From NCBI GenBank assembly GCA_945925985.1, contig CAMELV010000011.1, positions 47,448 to 111,447 on the forward strand: 64,000 nucleotides of DNA, in the 5' to 3' direction. The DNA is from Comamonas sp. lk (GTDB taxonomy: Bacteria > Pseudomonadota > Gammaproteobacteria > Burkholderiales > Burkholderiaceae_C). The notes below the pieces were generated by a model, which was not told the DNA's origin, did not search any database, and was given only the letters and a program-made list of their open reading frames with translations. Below are positions 42,534 through 50,706 of this stretch, piece by piece. How positions within the stretch are numbered: position 1 is the first letter of the stretch; each line of letters starts with the position of its first letter. Position numbers and translations under genes: made by a program.

Positions 42534-42826
42534 TCAGGCTGATTAGTCAGCCCCGTCGCCTTCTCGTCTCCGGGGCGCATGCCCTTAAGCCAGTACACCC
42601 ATGACAGAATGACCGAGACCACCCGGTAAAGTTCAGGCGGAATCTCGTCGTCCACGTTAAGCCTGCACAGCAGCGCCAGCAGTTCCGGGTCTTGGGTGAT
42701 GTACACACCGTTCCGACGGGCTTGCGCCATCATCTCCAGCGCCATTTCGCCTTCGCCTTTGGCAGTCACCACCGGAGCCGTGTTGAGGCCGTATTCAAGG
42801 GCGACGGCTTGTGGCGTGCGAGTCAT
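42518..42826 (-). CDS. FlhB C-terminal-domain-like protein (FhlB type)
   Basis: The product has 102 residues and corresponds to the cytoplasmic C-terminal half of FlhB (QAVALEYGLNTAPVVTAKGEGEMALEMMAQARRNGVYITQDPELLALLCRLNVDDEIPPELYRVVSVILSWVY), without membrane helices or the cleavage-site segment. Such FhlB proteins can take over the released FlhB fragment's role in substrate switching. It is ATGA-coupled to the FliK-like gene upstream. The full-length flhB is at 57613, so this is a second copy of the domain. Confidence 0.87.
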   Translation of the reverse strand: MTRTPQAVALEYGLNTAPVVTAKGEGEMALEMMAQARRNGVYITQDPELLALLCRLNVDDEIPPELYRVVSVILSWVYWLKGMRPGDEKATGLTNQPDQASL

Positions 42827-44019
42827 ACCAGGACATCTAGAACCACACCTGGCTCAACCGGCGGGTGTGCTGCTGGCGTAGGCTGTGGTCGAGCGCCGTG
42901 GTGCACATGAAAAGACCGCATAGTCAAGCCGCTCTCGAGCAGGCTTAGCCCGAGCTCTTCGGCGCCCGCCTGGGCCATGGTGATTACGGACTCCCGCAGT
43001 GCCCACATCGTGAGATCGATTTGGTTTTCGTCACGAAGTTGAGCTTTCAACCAGAGTTCGCCGAAGTCCAAGCTGTTCGAGTGGACGCTGACCGTCAGCT
43101 CTGCATCTTTTCCTGCCGTGGCAGGGCCGCGCTCAAAGCTGAGTTCGACAGGGTTGGCATCTGGATAAGGCAACAGCACTTTGATGGCCATTTCACCGGC
43201 ACGCTGCGCTTGTAGCGCATTCAGTTGGCTGGCTTCCAAGTCATCGATGGCGCGCCTGACGTGTTGCAGGTCAGCGGTGTCGACCACTGCACCGGCCTGG
43301 TCTCCCAAGACAGCCAGCAGCTGATAGAGCAACTGTTTTGTGTCTAATGGTGATGGTTTGCCGAAGCGGGCGATGTTGGCTTCGCTGCCCATCGTTGTGA
43401 TCACTGCCAGCCGGACCGCGTCAGGCGTGGTTTGCTCCTGGGTCAATTGAATGGCTCGCCACCTGGCTTTCAATTCTGGGTGGTCGATGACTTTCGCCAA
43501 TAGCGCGCTCAGTCCGTCGGGGGCCAGCAGTTGCTGTAGATCAGGCAGTCCAGGTTGGCGGTACAAAAGACTGGCCAAACGGGAAAAACTGCCGTCAGAA
43601 CCAGCAGTGCGAGCTGCCATGAAACCGGGTGCACTGGGATCTTCAAACAACCGCACTTGAGTCAGCCCCACGGTAGAAGCCGCCTTGGCTTCCGGTGCTG
43701 GGCTGGCCGGGCTGGTATCGGACAGAGCGTAGAGGGTGATACTGCCGTCATCGTTGAGCTGCGTGAGAAAGCTCATCCGTCGTCCGATATCCCAGTCCGA
43801 TCGGTTGGGAACGCCGATCAAGCGACCCCGCAGCATCAGGGCGAGCTGGTCACCCTGCGACTGAACGGTTGCCTGTATGACCTGGCCGTCCTTTAGGTTT
43901 AGCGCCCTTGCAGTGATGGCCTCTACCAGCGGCTGTGACTGAGCACCCTGAGGAAACAGGGGCGCAAAGCGCGTCGGCGAAGCACTCTCGGTGACCGGGA
44001 TCATGGGTACCTGACCCAT
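42823..44019 (-). CDS. Second FliK-like hook-length control protein
   Basis: The product has 398 residues. The C-terminal Flg_hook (FliK-C) domain covers about 285-370 (AGEMAIKVLLPYPDANPVELSFERGP...ELTVSVHSNSLDFGELWLKAQLRDENQIDLTMWALRESV). The N-terminal part is a beta-rich VIQATVQSQGDQLALMLRGRLIGVP plus helical region. A canonical fliK lies at 63097, so two FliK-type proteins are present. It is coupled to fhlB (ATGA) and overlaps the preceding LysM gene by 19 bp. Confidence 0.8.
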   Translation of the reverse strand: MGQVPMIPVTESASPTRFAPLFPQGAQSQPLVEAITARALNLKDGQVIQATVQSQGDQLALMLRGRLIGVPNRSDWDIGRRMSFLTQLNDDGSITLYALSDTSPASPAPEAKAASTVGLTQVRLFEDPSAPGFMAARTAGSDGSFSRLASLLYRQPGLPDLQQLLAPDGLSALLAKVIDHPELKARWRAIQLTQEQTTPDAVRLAVITTMGSEANIARFGKPSPLDTKQLLYQLLAVLGDQAGAVVDTADLQHVRRAIDDLEASQLNALQAQRAGEMAIKVLLPYPDANPVELSFERGPATAGKDAELTVSVHSNSLDFGELWLKAQLRDENQIDLTMWALRESVITMAQAGAEELGLSLLESGLTMRSFHVHHGARPQPTPAAHPPVEPGVVLDVLV

Positions 44020-44480
44020 CGCCTGCGGTCTTCGCCGGCAGCTGGTGGCAACTGGCTGCCGGTCTCAGGCTCCGAATTGTCGGCTATCGACACTGTCGCC
44101 GGCCTGGATTCCGGCAGGGGCGACGGCATCAGGCTGAGCAGCAGGGCGTCATGATCAGGCACGATGAGCACCACGCCTTTGCGCAATCTGGGCATCTTCC
44201 CTGCCTCAAAAGCGACCGGATTTTTTTGGATGAAAGCCTGTCTTAGCACGGCGAGGCTAAGTGGACTTTTCCCCAGGGTGTGAGCGATGACCTGGTCAAG
44301 TGTCTGGCCCGGCTTGGGTTTGTAACTGCCGGGTGGCAAGGCTGTGATCGGCTCGGCAGCCTTCTTGGCTGCGGGCGTTGGCGGCTGTGGCTGTGCGCTC
44401 CGGGCCTGGCTGGGTGCAAACAGGCACAGAAGGATGCCGCAGATGGCTGCGAATGACGCGCGATAGTGATCATGGGGCAT
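44001..44480 (-). CDS. Exported LysM/FimV-like small protein
   Basis: The product has 159 residues with a signal peptide (FAAICGILLCLFAPSQARS). A FimV-type peptidoglycan-binding segment follows (YKPKPGQTLDQVIAHTLGKSPLSLAVLRQAFIQKNPVAF...LRKGVVLIVPD), then a disordered tail. A strong ribosome site (AAGGAG) is present. Located between flgT and fliK2, it may anchor a flagellar ring to the wall, or take the place of FlgO, which is not found. The family is recognised, the role inferred. Confidence 0.75.
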   Translation of the reverse strand: MPHDHYRASFAAICGILLCLFAPSQARSAQPQPPTPAAKKAAEPITALPPGSYKPKPGQTLDQVIAHTLGKSPLSLAVLRQAFIQKNPVAFEAGKMPRLRKGVVLIVPDHDALLLSLMPSPLPESRPATVSIADNSEPETGSQLPPAAGEDRRRWVRYP

Positions 44481-44498
44481 GGTGTGGCTCCTTAGGGG

Positions 44499-45653
44499 TC
44501 AGCGGGTACCTTCGGTGGTCCAGCCGATCCAGTTGTGGCGAACAGCCTGGTTTGCCCCCGCAACGGTAACAAGTTGGGCATGGTGCTCGGCGACCACCAT
44601 CACCTTCGCCAGCACCGTGTGGGGTGCCAGACTAGACTCCAGCGTTCGCTCAAGAACCTGTTTGCCGTCAGCCAGCAACCATTCGTCGCCCACGCGCAGG
44701 CCGGCACTTGCTCCCGCATTGATCCTGATCTGGTTGCCATTGGCTTGGGTGACTTTGGCCACCACGGGTTGACAGCTGAGTTCTGTCTCCATTTGGCGCG
44801 CCCATTCCTGAGCTTGTCGTGATATCAGGTCGCTAGACGTTTGAGTCCATTGGGCCGGCTGCCAGTTGCTGGTGGCGTTAGTTTCTAAATCAAGGGTGAA
44901 CGAGACCTGCCGTAACGCTTTCCCAAGGCCGTGCGCACCGAGCGTCGTGGTCATGGCTATTTTCATGGGTTGCGGCGCTTGAGTCCTGGTACCGAAGGCG
45001 CGGTCTTGGGTGAGTACCGGTAGTGGCTGCAGGCCAATGCGGAGCTGCCATGGGATGTCTTCATCTGCGCCCCCGAGCAGTGCCTGTTCGTAGGTGCTGC
45101 GGGATGCTGGGCTGGCGGGCGATTGGCTCAGGCGCCAAACGGAGGACGATATGCTGGCCTGTTGAAGCTCTGCCGCCAGCAGTTTGCGAAGGCTCAGCAG
45201 CAGTGGCTGGTCATCGGTGCGCCATGCGCCGCCTTCGCCCCAATCGAGCGACATCACGTGTTGCAAACGACCCGGTGCAGCCGGGCTGCAGGCATTAACG
45301 CGGGCAGCCACCGGGGTGTTGCTTATGGCACGAGAGGGCACACTTTGCCACTGCAGTGTGGCGTTTGGCTTGCCGGTGGCGTCTTGCGTATAGCCTAACA
45401 CGCGCACGCCGCGGACCTGAATCCCATTTCGATAGCTGCTGCTTTCGCGGAGCGCCCCTTTGTCGTCTATCCACTGAGTGGCCTGTACTTGGGTGGGGCC
45501 TTCCAGCGCAGCTTCCAGAAGCCCTTGCCTGATGGCAGCCAGTTTGTCTTCGGCCGAAAGAGCAAGCGGCTCGGCTGCCATAGCGCTGAAGACCGATAGG
45601 CTGACCAGGCCGATTGACCTGGCCAGATCTGACATCAGGCCTGAGAATTTCAT
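44499..45653 (-). CDS. flgT: FlgT-like flagellar H-ring protein
   Basis: The product has 384 residues with an N-terminal signal/anchor (ARSIGLVSLSVFSAMA). The start of the mature part (AEDKLAAIRQGLLEAALE... SYRNGIQVRGVRVLGY) and the C-terminal INAGASAGLRVGDEWLL domain fit FlgT of Vibrio and Aeromonas, which builds the H ring around the P/L rings of fast polar flagella. Sequence similarity is moderate by eye. It is ATGA-coupled to flgP upstream, the same pairing as in Vibrio. Confidence 0.75.
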   Translation of the reverse strand: MKFSGLMSDLARSIGLVSLSVFSAMAAEPLALSAEDKLAAIRQGLLEAALEGPTQVQATQWIDDKGALRESSSYRNGIQVRGVRVLGYTQDATGKPNATLQWQSVPSRAISNTPVAARVNACSPAAPGRLQHVMSLDWGEGGAWRTDDQPLLLSLRKLLAAELQQASISSSVWRLSQSPASPASRSTYEQALLGGADEDIPWQLRIGLQPLPVLTQDRAFGTRTQAPQPMKIAMTTTLGAHGLGKALRQVSFTLDLETNATSNWQPAQWTQTSSDLISRQAQEWARQMETELSCQPVVAKVTQANGNQIRINAGASAGLRVGDEWLLADGKQVLERTLESSLAPHTVLAKVMVVAEHHAQLVTVAGANQAVRHNWIGWTTEGTR

Positions 45654-46225
45654 TTTGCTTTTGCCATGACTTGGCTTAAGTAGAGTGCCCTGAGATCTTG
45701 CACGACTGCGCGGTCAAGAGACAGAGTGGTCTCATAGGTGTCGTCCCCGGTGGGCGTGATGCTGACCAATGTTGCACCGTGAATGACCCCTTCGACACGG
45801 CTTCGGAAGGTGTCGTTTTGTACCACCATGTCTGCAACCGTTGCCGTGGCGTCAATCCGCAAGCCGTAAACCTGCTCGGTGAGTGAACGGTAGGCGTCAA
45901 GCTTGGCGGCGCGGATTGCCAATAAACGCTGCTGGGCCGGCAGACGGTGATTCTGGACGCTGATGACGGCGTAACCCGTGGCCGTCAGACTCTCGCGCCT
46001 TTCAACCAGGGTGACGGTCGTGGCGGGTCTCTCGGCCGGTGCGGGCGTAGCGATGAGTGTCGCACCACTCGTCCCGCTGCCTGTGCCTGTGCCTGGGCTT
46101 GGGCTTGGGCTTGGGCTTGGGCTTGGTTCCGTCAGCGGCACAGTGTTGTCGGGGAACAAGGGCACTGAGGTACAACCAGCCAGCAGCGCGATGGCCATCA
46201 CGGTCAGTGTCAGTAAGCTTTTCAT
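45650..46225 (-). CDS. flgP: FlgP-like outer-membrane flagellar lipoprotein (LPP20 family)
   Basis: The product has 191 residues. The lipobox LLAGC (Cys18) is followed by a Ser-Pro/Gly-Thr repeat linker (about 33-55) and the LPP20 domain (TATGYAVISVQNHRLPAQQRLLAIRAAKLDAYRSLTEQVYGLRID). FlgP surrounds the base of polar flagella and is needed for an outer-membrane disk or H ring. The ribosome site is AAGGAT. It is the first gene of the flgP-flgT-LysM-fliK2-fhlB operon, with a sigma-28 promoter. Confidence 0.85.
   Translation of the reverse strand: MKSLLTLTVMAIALLAGCTSVPLFPDNTVPLTEPSPSPSPSPSPGTGTGSGTSGATLIATPAPAERPATTVTLVERRESLTATGYAVISVQNHRLPAQQRLLAIRAAKLDAYRSLTEQVYGLRIDATATVADMVVQNDTFRSRVEGVIHGATLVSITPTGDDTYETTLSLDRAVVQDLRALYLSQVMAKAK
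46095..46124 (+). repeat. GGGCTT hexanucleotide tandem repeat in flgP
   Basis: Five exact copies encode the Pro-Ser repeat after the lipobox of FlgP (minus strand). Copy-number change would keep the frame and alter linker length in steps of two residues. Confidence 0.85.
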
Positions 46226-46249
46226 GTCGGTATCCTTGATAGGTCTGAG

Positions 46250-46281
46250 AATGAATCGTCAGAAAGTGCCGAAACTTGAGG
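46250..46281 (-). promoter_or_regulatory. Sigma-28 promoter of flgP operon
   Basis: The minus strand reads CCTCAAG-N14-GACGATTCATT, sharing the spacing and CGATTCAT core of the flaG/fliC4 sites. The start is inferred near 46244, only about 19 nt before the ATG. Confidence 0.65.
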
Positions 46282-46330
46282 GTATGTGCGACCGGACAAT
46301 GTCTCCAATGCCCAGCATGCTCTGTTGCTT

Positions 46331-48880
46331 TCAAGCCGCCTGTCTCAGGTGGGGTGCCACGCTGGCTGAGCGCAGGTTCGCTGGTTGAGGGCCGGCGGAG
46401 CCCAGTTTGGCAGTTTCCTGCCCGGCAGCGGCCCGGTACCACTTGAGGGCGAGTGTGTAATTCAGCGCTGTGCCCTGGGCATGAGCGTGCATATAGCCCA
46501 GGTTAAAACGTGCCGCCGGGTCGCCCAAGGCTGCGGCACGCGTATAGAAGGTCAGGGCTTGTGCCTCGTTCTGCTCGACCGACTCACCCAGCACATGCAA
46601 TCGACCCAGGGTATACAGCGCGGCTGCATCATCCTGCCGGGCCGCTTCATGCAGAAGACTGAGCGCGAGCTGTGGCTCGGCGTCACCGCCCTTGCCGTCG
46701 AAAAGAAGGCACGCCAGATTGAATTTTGCCCGCACGTGGCCCAGTTCACCAGCCTGCGCAAAATACTCGCGCGCTCGGGGATAGTCTGTGGCCATGCCAA
46801 GTCCCTGGCTGGCCAGTAAGCCCAAACTAAAAAAAGAAACGGATTGCTTTTGGGATGCAGCTTTTTGGAACCAGGAAAGCGCTTCTTCGGGGCTCAGGCC
46901 GGGCAGTTTCCTATGTGCACACAGGATGCCAAGGTTGTGCTGTGCCGCCGCTACGCCAGCCTCAGCCGAGCGCCGATACCATTGCTCAGCCAGCACTAAA
47001 TCTGGCGTGGTACCCTGGCCGTTGGCGTGCATCAAGCCCAGATTGAATTCGGCCTCGTGATCTTGCTGGTTGGCGGCGACGCGATAGGATGCCAGAAGTT
47101 GGTCGTAATCGGGCGCCGCGTTAACCTTGGACTGGAGTGTGGAGAGCCGCTGCTGGCTGCTGGCATGGCCTTGCGCGGCTGCAGTTTCAAGAAGCTTCCG
47201 CGCCATGGCCTGATCCGGTTCGATATGGTCGCCCGCAAGCAGCATGACGGCCAGCGCGTACTGGGCACTGGCATCTCCCTGATCTGCGGCGGTGCGGTAG
47301 CACTGGGCAGCCATCACGAGATCTGGTGCGGTGCCGTGGCCCAAGGCGAACATGACCCCCAAGTTGTGCAGCGCGGCGGGGTTGCCCAGGTCGGCACTGG
47401 CTTGGTACAGTTGCTCGACCACAGTCATGTCGCCGCCCGGCGCCTCTGAATGCATCACAGCCAGGTTGAACAGAGCTTCGGTGAGATGTTGTTCGGCAGC
47501 GGCTCGAAGCCAGCGTTGGGCCAGAGCGGGATTGGCGGACGCGCCTTGACTTTTGATCATCGCCAGATTGAACTGAGCCAGTACCTGGCCTTGATTCGCC
47601 GCTTTCTCAAACCACTGCTCTGCATAATCCGGGTTCGCTTGTACCCCCTGACCCAACAGGTAGGCTATCCCAAGATTGAATTGGGCAAGTGCGTCGCCTT
47701 GCCCAGCGGCTTGCTGGTAATAGTAGATGGCCAGGACGGAATCTTGCGCCAATCCAAGGCCAGATTGGCACATGGTGCCCAACTGACACTGCGCCATGGC
47801 ATGACCTTGGGCCGCCGCAGACCGATACCATTGGGCCGCGGCCTGGTCGTCCTGCGCGACACCCTGCCCAGCTTGGTACATCATCCCAAGTTGGTATTGG
47901 GCTTCGGGCAGGCCCTGGTCAGCAGCCAGTTGATACCACTGTAGGGCTTCTGCGTAGTCCTGTGGCATGCCCCAGCCGTTTGCGCTGAAACAGCCCAGAT
48001 TAAACTGCGCCTGTGGGTGCCCCAGCGCTGCCGCAGAGCGATAGTGGCCCATTGCCTTGGGAAGGTCTCTGGCTTGAGCGTTAGGGTCCTGTTCAGTTTG
48101 GCTGTAAATGACACCCAGGTTGTAGTGGGCGGAACTGTGGCCTTGAGCCGCTGCCATTTCAAAATGCCGTAAAGCGGTGTTATGGTCTTGGGCTAAGCCT
48201 TGCCCCTGGCTCAACATCACGCCGAGGTTGTACTGGGCCGGTGCGTCGCCTTGATCGGCGGCCATCCCGTACCACTTGGCTGCCATGGCTGCGCTGGGCG
48301 TGACGCCCCGCCCTTGCGCCAGCATCAGCCCGAGGTTGAACTGGGCGTAGCAGTGTCCCTGCGTGGCCGCTGACTCAAACCAGTGGCGCGCCAGACTGGC
48401 ATCCTGTGGCAGACCCTCACCTGCTGCATACATGCTGCCCAGGTGGAACTGTGCGGTGGCGTCGCCTTGGACGGCCGCGCGCTCAAACCACTTCGTGGCT
48501 TCTTGGGCATCCTGGAGTACCCCTTGCCCGTTGGCATACATGAAGCCCAGGTTGGTTTGTACGTCAGGTAAACCCTGCTCTGCGGCCTTGAGGTACCAGG
48601 CCAAGGCCTGTGCATCGTCCTGCGCGACGCCCTGACCGTTGGTATACATGAAGCCGAGGTTGTACTGTGCCGGCGCATAGTCTTGTGCTGCAGCCAGGCG
48701 GTACCACTTCAAGGCCTCGCTGTAGTCTTGCGCCACGCCCTGGCCATTGGCGTACATGAAGCCCAGGTTGTTTTGGGCTGCGGCGTAATCCAATGATGCC
48801 AGTGGACGTGAGATCCTAAGGGCATTGACGTAGTCGCCGCGGCTGTAGGCAGCATCTGCATCGGCGAGCAGTCCGTTCAT
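46331..48880 (-). CDS. Large Sel1-repeat protein
   Basis: The product has 849 residues from ATG 48880 (a TTG five codons earlier is possible). About 22 consecutive Sel1/TPR-like units of 36 residues are present, each with the pattern AQ-x-NLGxMYxxGxGVxxDxxxAxxWYxxAAxQG; later units are more degenerate and vary in length. There is no signal peptide or membrane segment, so it should be a cytosolic solenoid for protein-protein contacts. It has no catalytic domain. It lies downstream of the W-repeat gene after a 392-bp gap and upstream of flgP. The function is unknown; Sel1 proteins often serve as adaptors. Confidence 0.92.
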   Translation of the reverse strand: MNGLLADADAAYSRGDYVNALRISRPLASLDYAAAQNNLGFMYANGQGVAQDYSEALKWYRLAAAQDYAPAQYNLGFMYTNGQGVAQDDAQALAWYLKAAEQGLPDVQTNLGFMYANGQGVLQDAQEATKWFERAAVQGDATAQFHLGSMYAAGEGLPQDASLARHWFESAATQGHCYAQFNLGLMLAQGRGVTPSAAMAAKWYGMAADQGDAPAQYNLGVMLSQGQGLAQDHNTALRHFEMAAAQGHSSAHYNLGVIYSQTEQDPNAQARDLPKAMGHYRSAAALGHPQAQFNLGCFSANGWGMPQDYAEALQWYQLAADQGLPEAQYQLGMMYQAGQGVAQDDQAAAQWYRSAAAQGHAMAQCQLGTMCQSGLGLAQDSVLAIYYYQQAAGQGDALAQFNLGIAYLLGQGVQANPDYAEQWFEKAANQGQVLAQFNLAMIKSQGASANPALAQRWLRAAAEQHLTEALFNLAVMHSEAPGGDMTVVEQLYQASADLGNPAALHNLGVMFALGHGTAPDLVMAAQCYRTAADQGDASAQYALAVMLLAGDHIEPDQAMARKLLETAAAQGHASSQQRLSTLQSKVNAAPDYDQLLASYRVAANQQDHEAEFNLGLMHANGQGTTPDLVLAEQWYRRSAEAGVAAAQHNLGILCAHRKLPGLSPEEALSWFQKAASQKQSVSFFSLGLLASQGLGMATDYPRAREYFAQAGELGHVRAKFNLACLLFDGKGGDAEPQLALSLLHEAARQDDAAALYTLGRLHVLGESVEQNEAQALTFYTRAAALGDPAARFNLGYMHAHAQGTALNYTLALKWYRAAAGQETAKLGSAGPQPANLRSASVAPHLRQAA

Positions 48881-48920
48881 GGGAGCACACTCCAACCCGA
48901 ACGCAAAATCGCTGCCGCGT

Positions 48921-49136
48921 TCATTCTTGGTGTTCCTGGAGCTGGGGCAGGCTTTGGTGCCGAGTGGGGTGCGACTGGTGGGTCAACATAAAGCCTTTTT
49001 GGCCATGCGGCACGTGTGCTTTGTCAGAGATGATCATCGCACTGATGGGAACATGGGCTTGGTAGGGTGCCCGTCGTGGGTGCGCGCTGGCCTCCATGTG
49101 TTGAGGATCGGTTTGGCGGTGTTTGACTTGACCCAT
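48921..49136 (-). CDS. Small hydrophilic ORF
   Basis: The product has 71 residues, rich in His, Gln and Pro. It is included because an excellent ribosome site (AAAAAAGGA, 7 bases before the ATG) precedes it, and it sits in the 392-bp gap (48881-49272) that otherwise holds only a possible sigma-54 promoter. No family is recognised. It could equally be a leader peptide or non-coding. Confidence 0.35.
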   Translation of the reverse strand: MGQVKHRQTDPQHMEASAHPRRAPYQAHVPISAMIISDKAHVPHGQKGFMLTHQSHPTRHQSLPQLQEHQE

Positions 49137-49219
49137 GGTGTGTCCTTTTTTGGGCGAGTGCCGCAAACCCCATCCCAGGTGTCTGGTTCCTGACATAGGG
49201 GCTGAATCTCAGCCATCAA

Positions 49220-49235
49220 AGCACAATTTATGCCT
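49220..49235 (-). promoter_or_regulatory. Possible sigma-54 promoter before the small ORF and large Sel1 gene
   Basis: The minus strand reads AGGCATAAATTGTGCT: GG-N10-GC spacing is right and GGCA is present, but the -12 half is GTGC instead of TTGC. If active, it would place the large Sel1 gene under the flagellar activator. Confidence 0.35.
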
Positions 49236-49272
49236 GCCAAAAGTTGGATCGCTTCGGCTCAGTCCTGAACGA

Positions 49273-50706
49273 TCAAATCGGGTCGCCGCGGAGAGTCGGC
49301 ACAAGGGCGTGAAGGTCAGTTGTATTGAGTGTCTGAATGCCAAAGCTTTGGTGCTCGCTTACGAGTGCGGCAAACCAGTGTTGATTGAAGGTCCGGTAGA
49401 AATCCGGGCTCCAAGGGAGGTTGGGCTGACTACTCAGGGTCGCCCAATTCCAGAACTCCTGGTAGCGCTCGAGGAAAGCCACGCTCCAAGGGAGTGACGG
49501 GTTGGCGCTCAGGCGCTCCCAGTCCCAATGGTCTGCATGCCTCTCGATCAGGGTCTCGCTCCAGGGCAGCTGAGCATTGCTGCTCAGACCCGCCCAGTCC
49601 CAACGATCATTAAACACGGCAATCAGGTCATCGTCCCATGGCAGGCCTGTGTTCCAGCTCAGACCATCCCAATCCCAGCGCGCCTCGTGCCGCGTCAAGA
49701 GCGACTTCGACCACGGCAGGGCAGGGTTCTGGCTGAGCTCATGCCAATCCCACTTGTCAGCGTGTTGTTCGAGCAATAGCTCGTCCCAACAGAGCGATGG
49801 ATTTTTGCTCAAGGCAACCCAGTTCCATTGGCCAATCCAACGGTCGATGAGGTCCTGCTGCCAGTCCAAGCTGGTGTTGCTGCTGAGCGTAGTCCAGCAC
49901 CAACGTGTGGCGTAGCGGGTAATCAAATTGGCTGTCCAAGGCAGCGCTCCTTGGGCACTGAGGGCTTTCCAGTCCCATTGGTCCGCGAAGGCGTCGATCA
50001 GTAACTCGCCCCATCGCAGCCCGGGGTTGCTGCTGAGCCAAGTCCAGTGCCAGAAGCGTGCGAACTGCCCTACAAGTTGATGGTCGGCATGCAAAGCCAC
50101 GTTGGCGCTGAGACCACTCCAGTCCCAGTTGTCGCAGTGACGCTCAAGCAGAGCTGGTGTCAGTGGAAGTGCACTGTTCCAGCTCAGCGCAGTCCAATCC
50201 CAACGGTGCAGATTTGCCGCTATGAAATTCGATGTCCAAGGTAAGTGTCGGCTGCGGCTTAATGTCACCCAATGCCACTGGTAGGTGTTGGCCTTGAGTA
50301 AATCAATGCTCCAGGGCAGGTTGGGGTTGTCACTCAACAATGGCCAATTCCAGTGCTGAGCGTGTCGTTCAATCAGTGATGCCGACCATGGAACGGCTGG
50401 GTTTTGGCTGAGGGCCGCCCAATCGAGGGTGCTGGCGTGCGCGTCGATCAGCTGTTCCGACCAGGCCAATGCACGACTGCTGCTGAGGTGACGCCAATCC
50501 CAACGCAACTCTTCCTGGGCCAGTATTTCCGGCGTCAGGGGATGGTGCTTGTTCAGGCAGTGAGCCAGTAAGGCCGCGTGCTCCTGAAAAAATGTCAGGA
50601 TGTGCTGGCTCTTCAGGTTTGACAGGGTGTTGGCCACGATGTCCAGGCGTCGCTGGATGGCAATTTGGCCCTCGCTTGACGCCACCAGTGTCAGCGACTG
50701 ATTCAT
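49273..50706 (-). CDS. Protein of fifteen 25-residue W-x-W repeats
   Basis: The product has 477 residues from ATG 50706, which overlaps the stop of the upstream gene (ATGA); the frame to 50793 is rejected. Residues 1-68 are helical. Residues 69-443 are fifteen repeats of exactly 25 residues with consensus W-[DN]-W-x2-L-S-x-N-x2-L-P-W-[ST]-x2-L-I-x2-H-x4, and a 34-residue tail ends the protein. Repeats 5 and 6 lose the second W block. No catalytic motif, signal peptide or membrane segment is present. The regular Trp spacing implies a solenoid. Similar WxWxxLSxNP units are known in some giant-virus proteins, but I know no function for a bacterial one. Confidence 0.9.
   Translation of the reverse strand: MNQSLTLVASSEGQIAIQRRLDIVANTLSNLKSQHILTFFQEHAALLAHCLNKHHPLTPEILAQEELRWDWRHLSSSRALAWSEQLIDAHASTLDWAALSQNPAVPWSASLIERHAQHWNWPLLSDNPNLPWSIDLLKANTYQWHWVTLSRSRHLPWTSNFIAANLHRWDWTALSWNSALPLTPALLERHCDNWDWSGLSANVALHADHQLVGQFARFWHWTWLSSNPGLRWGELLIDAFADQWDWKALSAQGALPWTANLITRYATRWCWTTLSSNTSLDWQQDLIDRWIGQWNWVALSKNPSLCWDELLLEQHADKWDWHELSQNPALPWSKSLLTRHEARWDWDGLSWNTGLPWDDDLIAVFNDRWDWAGLSSNAQLPWSETLIERHADHWDWERLSANPSLPWSVAFLERYQEFWNWATLSSQPNLPWSPDFYRTFNQHWFAALVSEHQSFGIQTLNTTDLHALVPTLRGDPI

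Noticed and set aside
46400..48850. Regularly spaced repeats of about 108 bases that might suggest a CRISPR or satellite array
   Set aside because: They are the codons of Sel1 units, diverged in sequence, in one open frame; no constant repeat with unique spacers.
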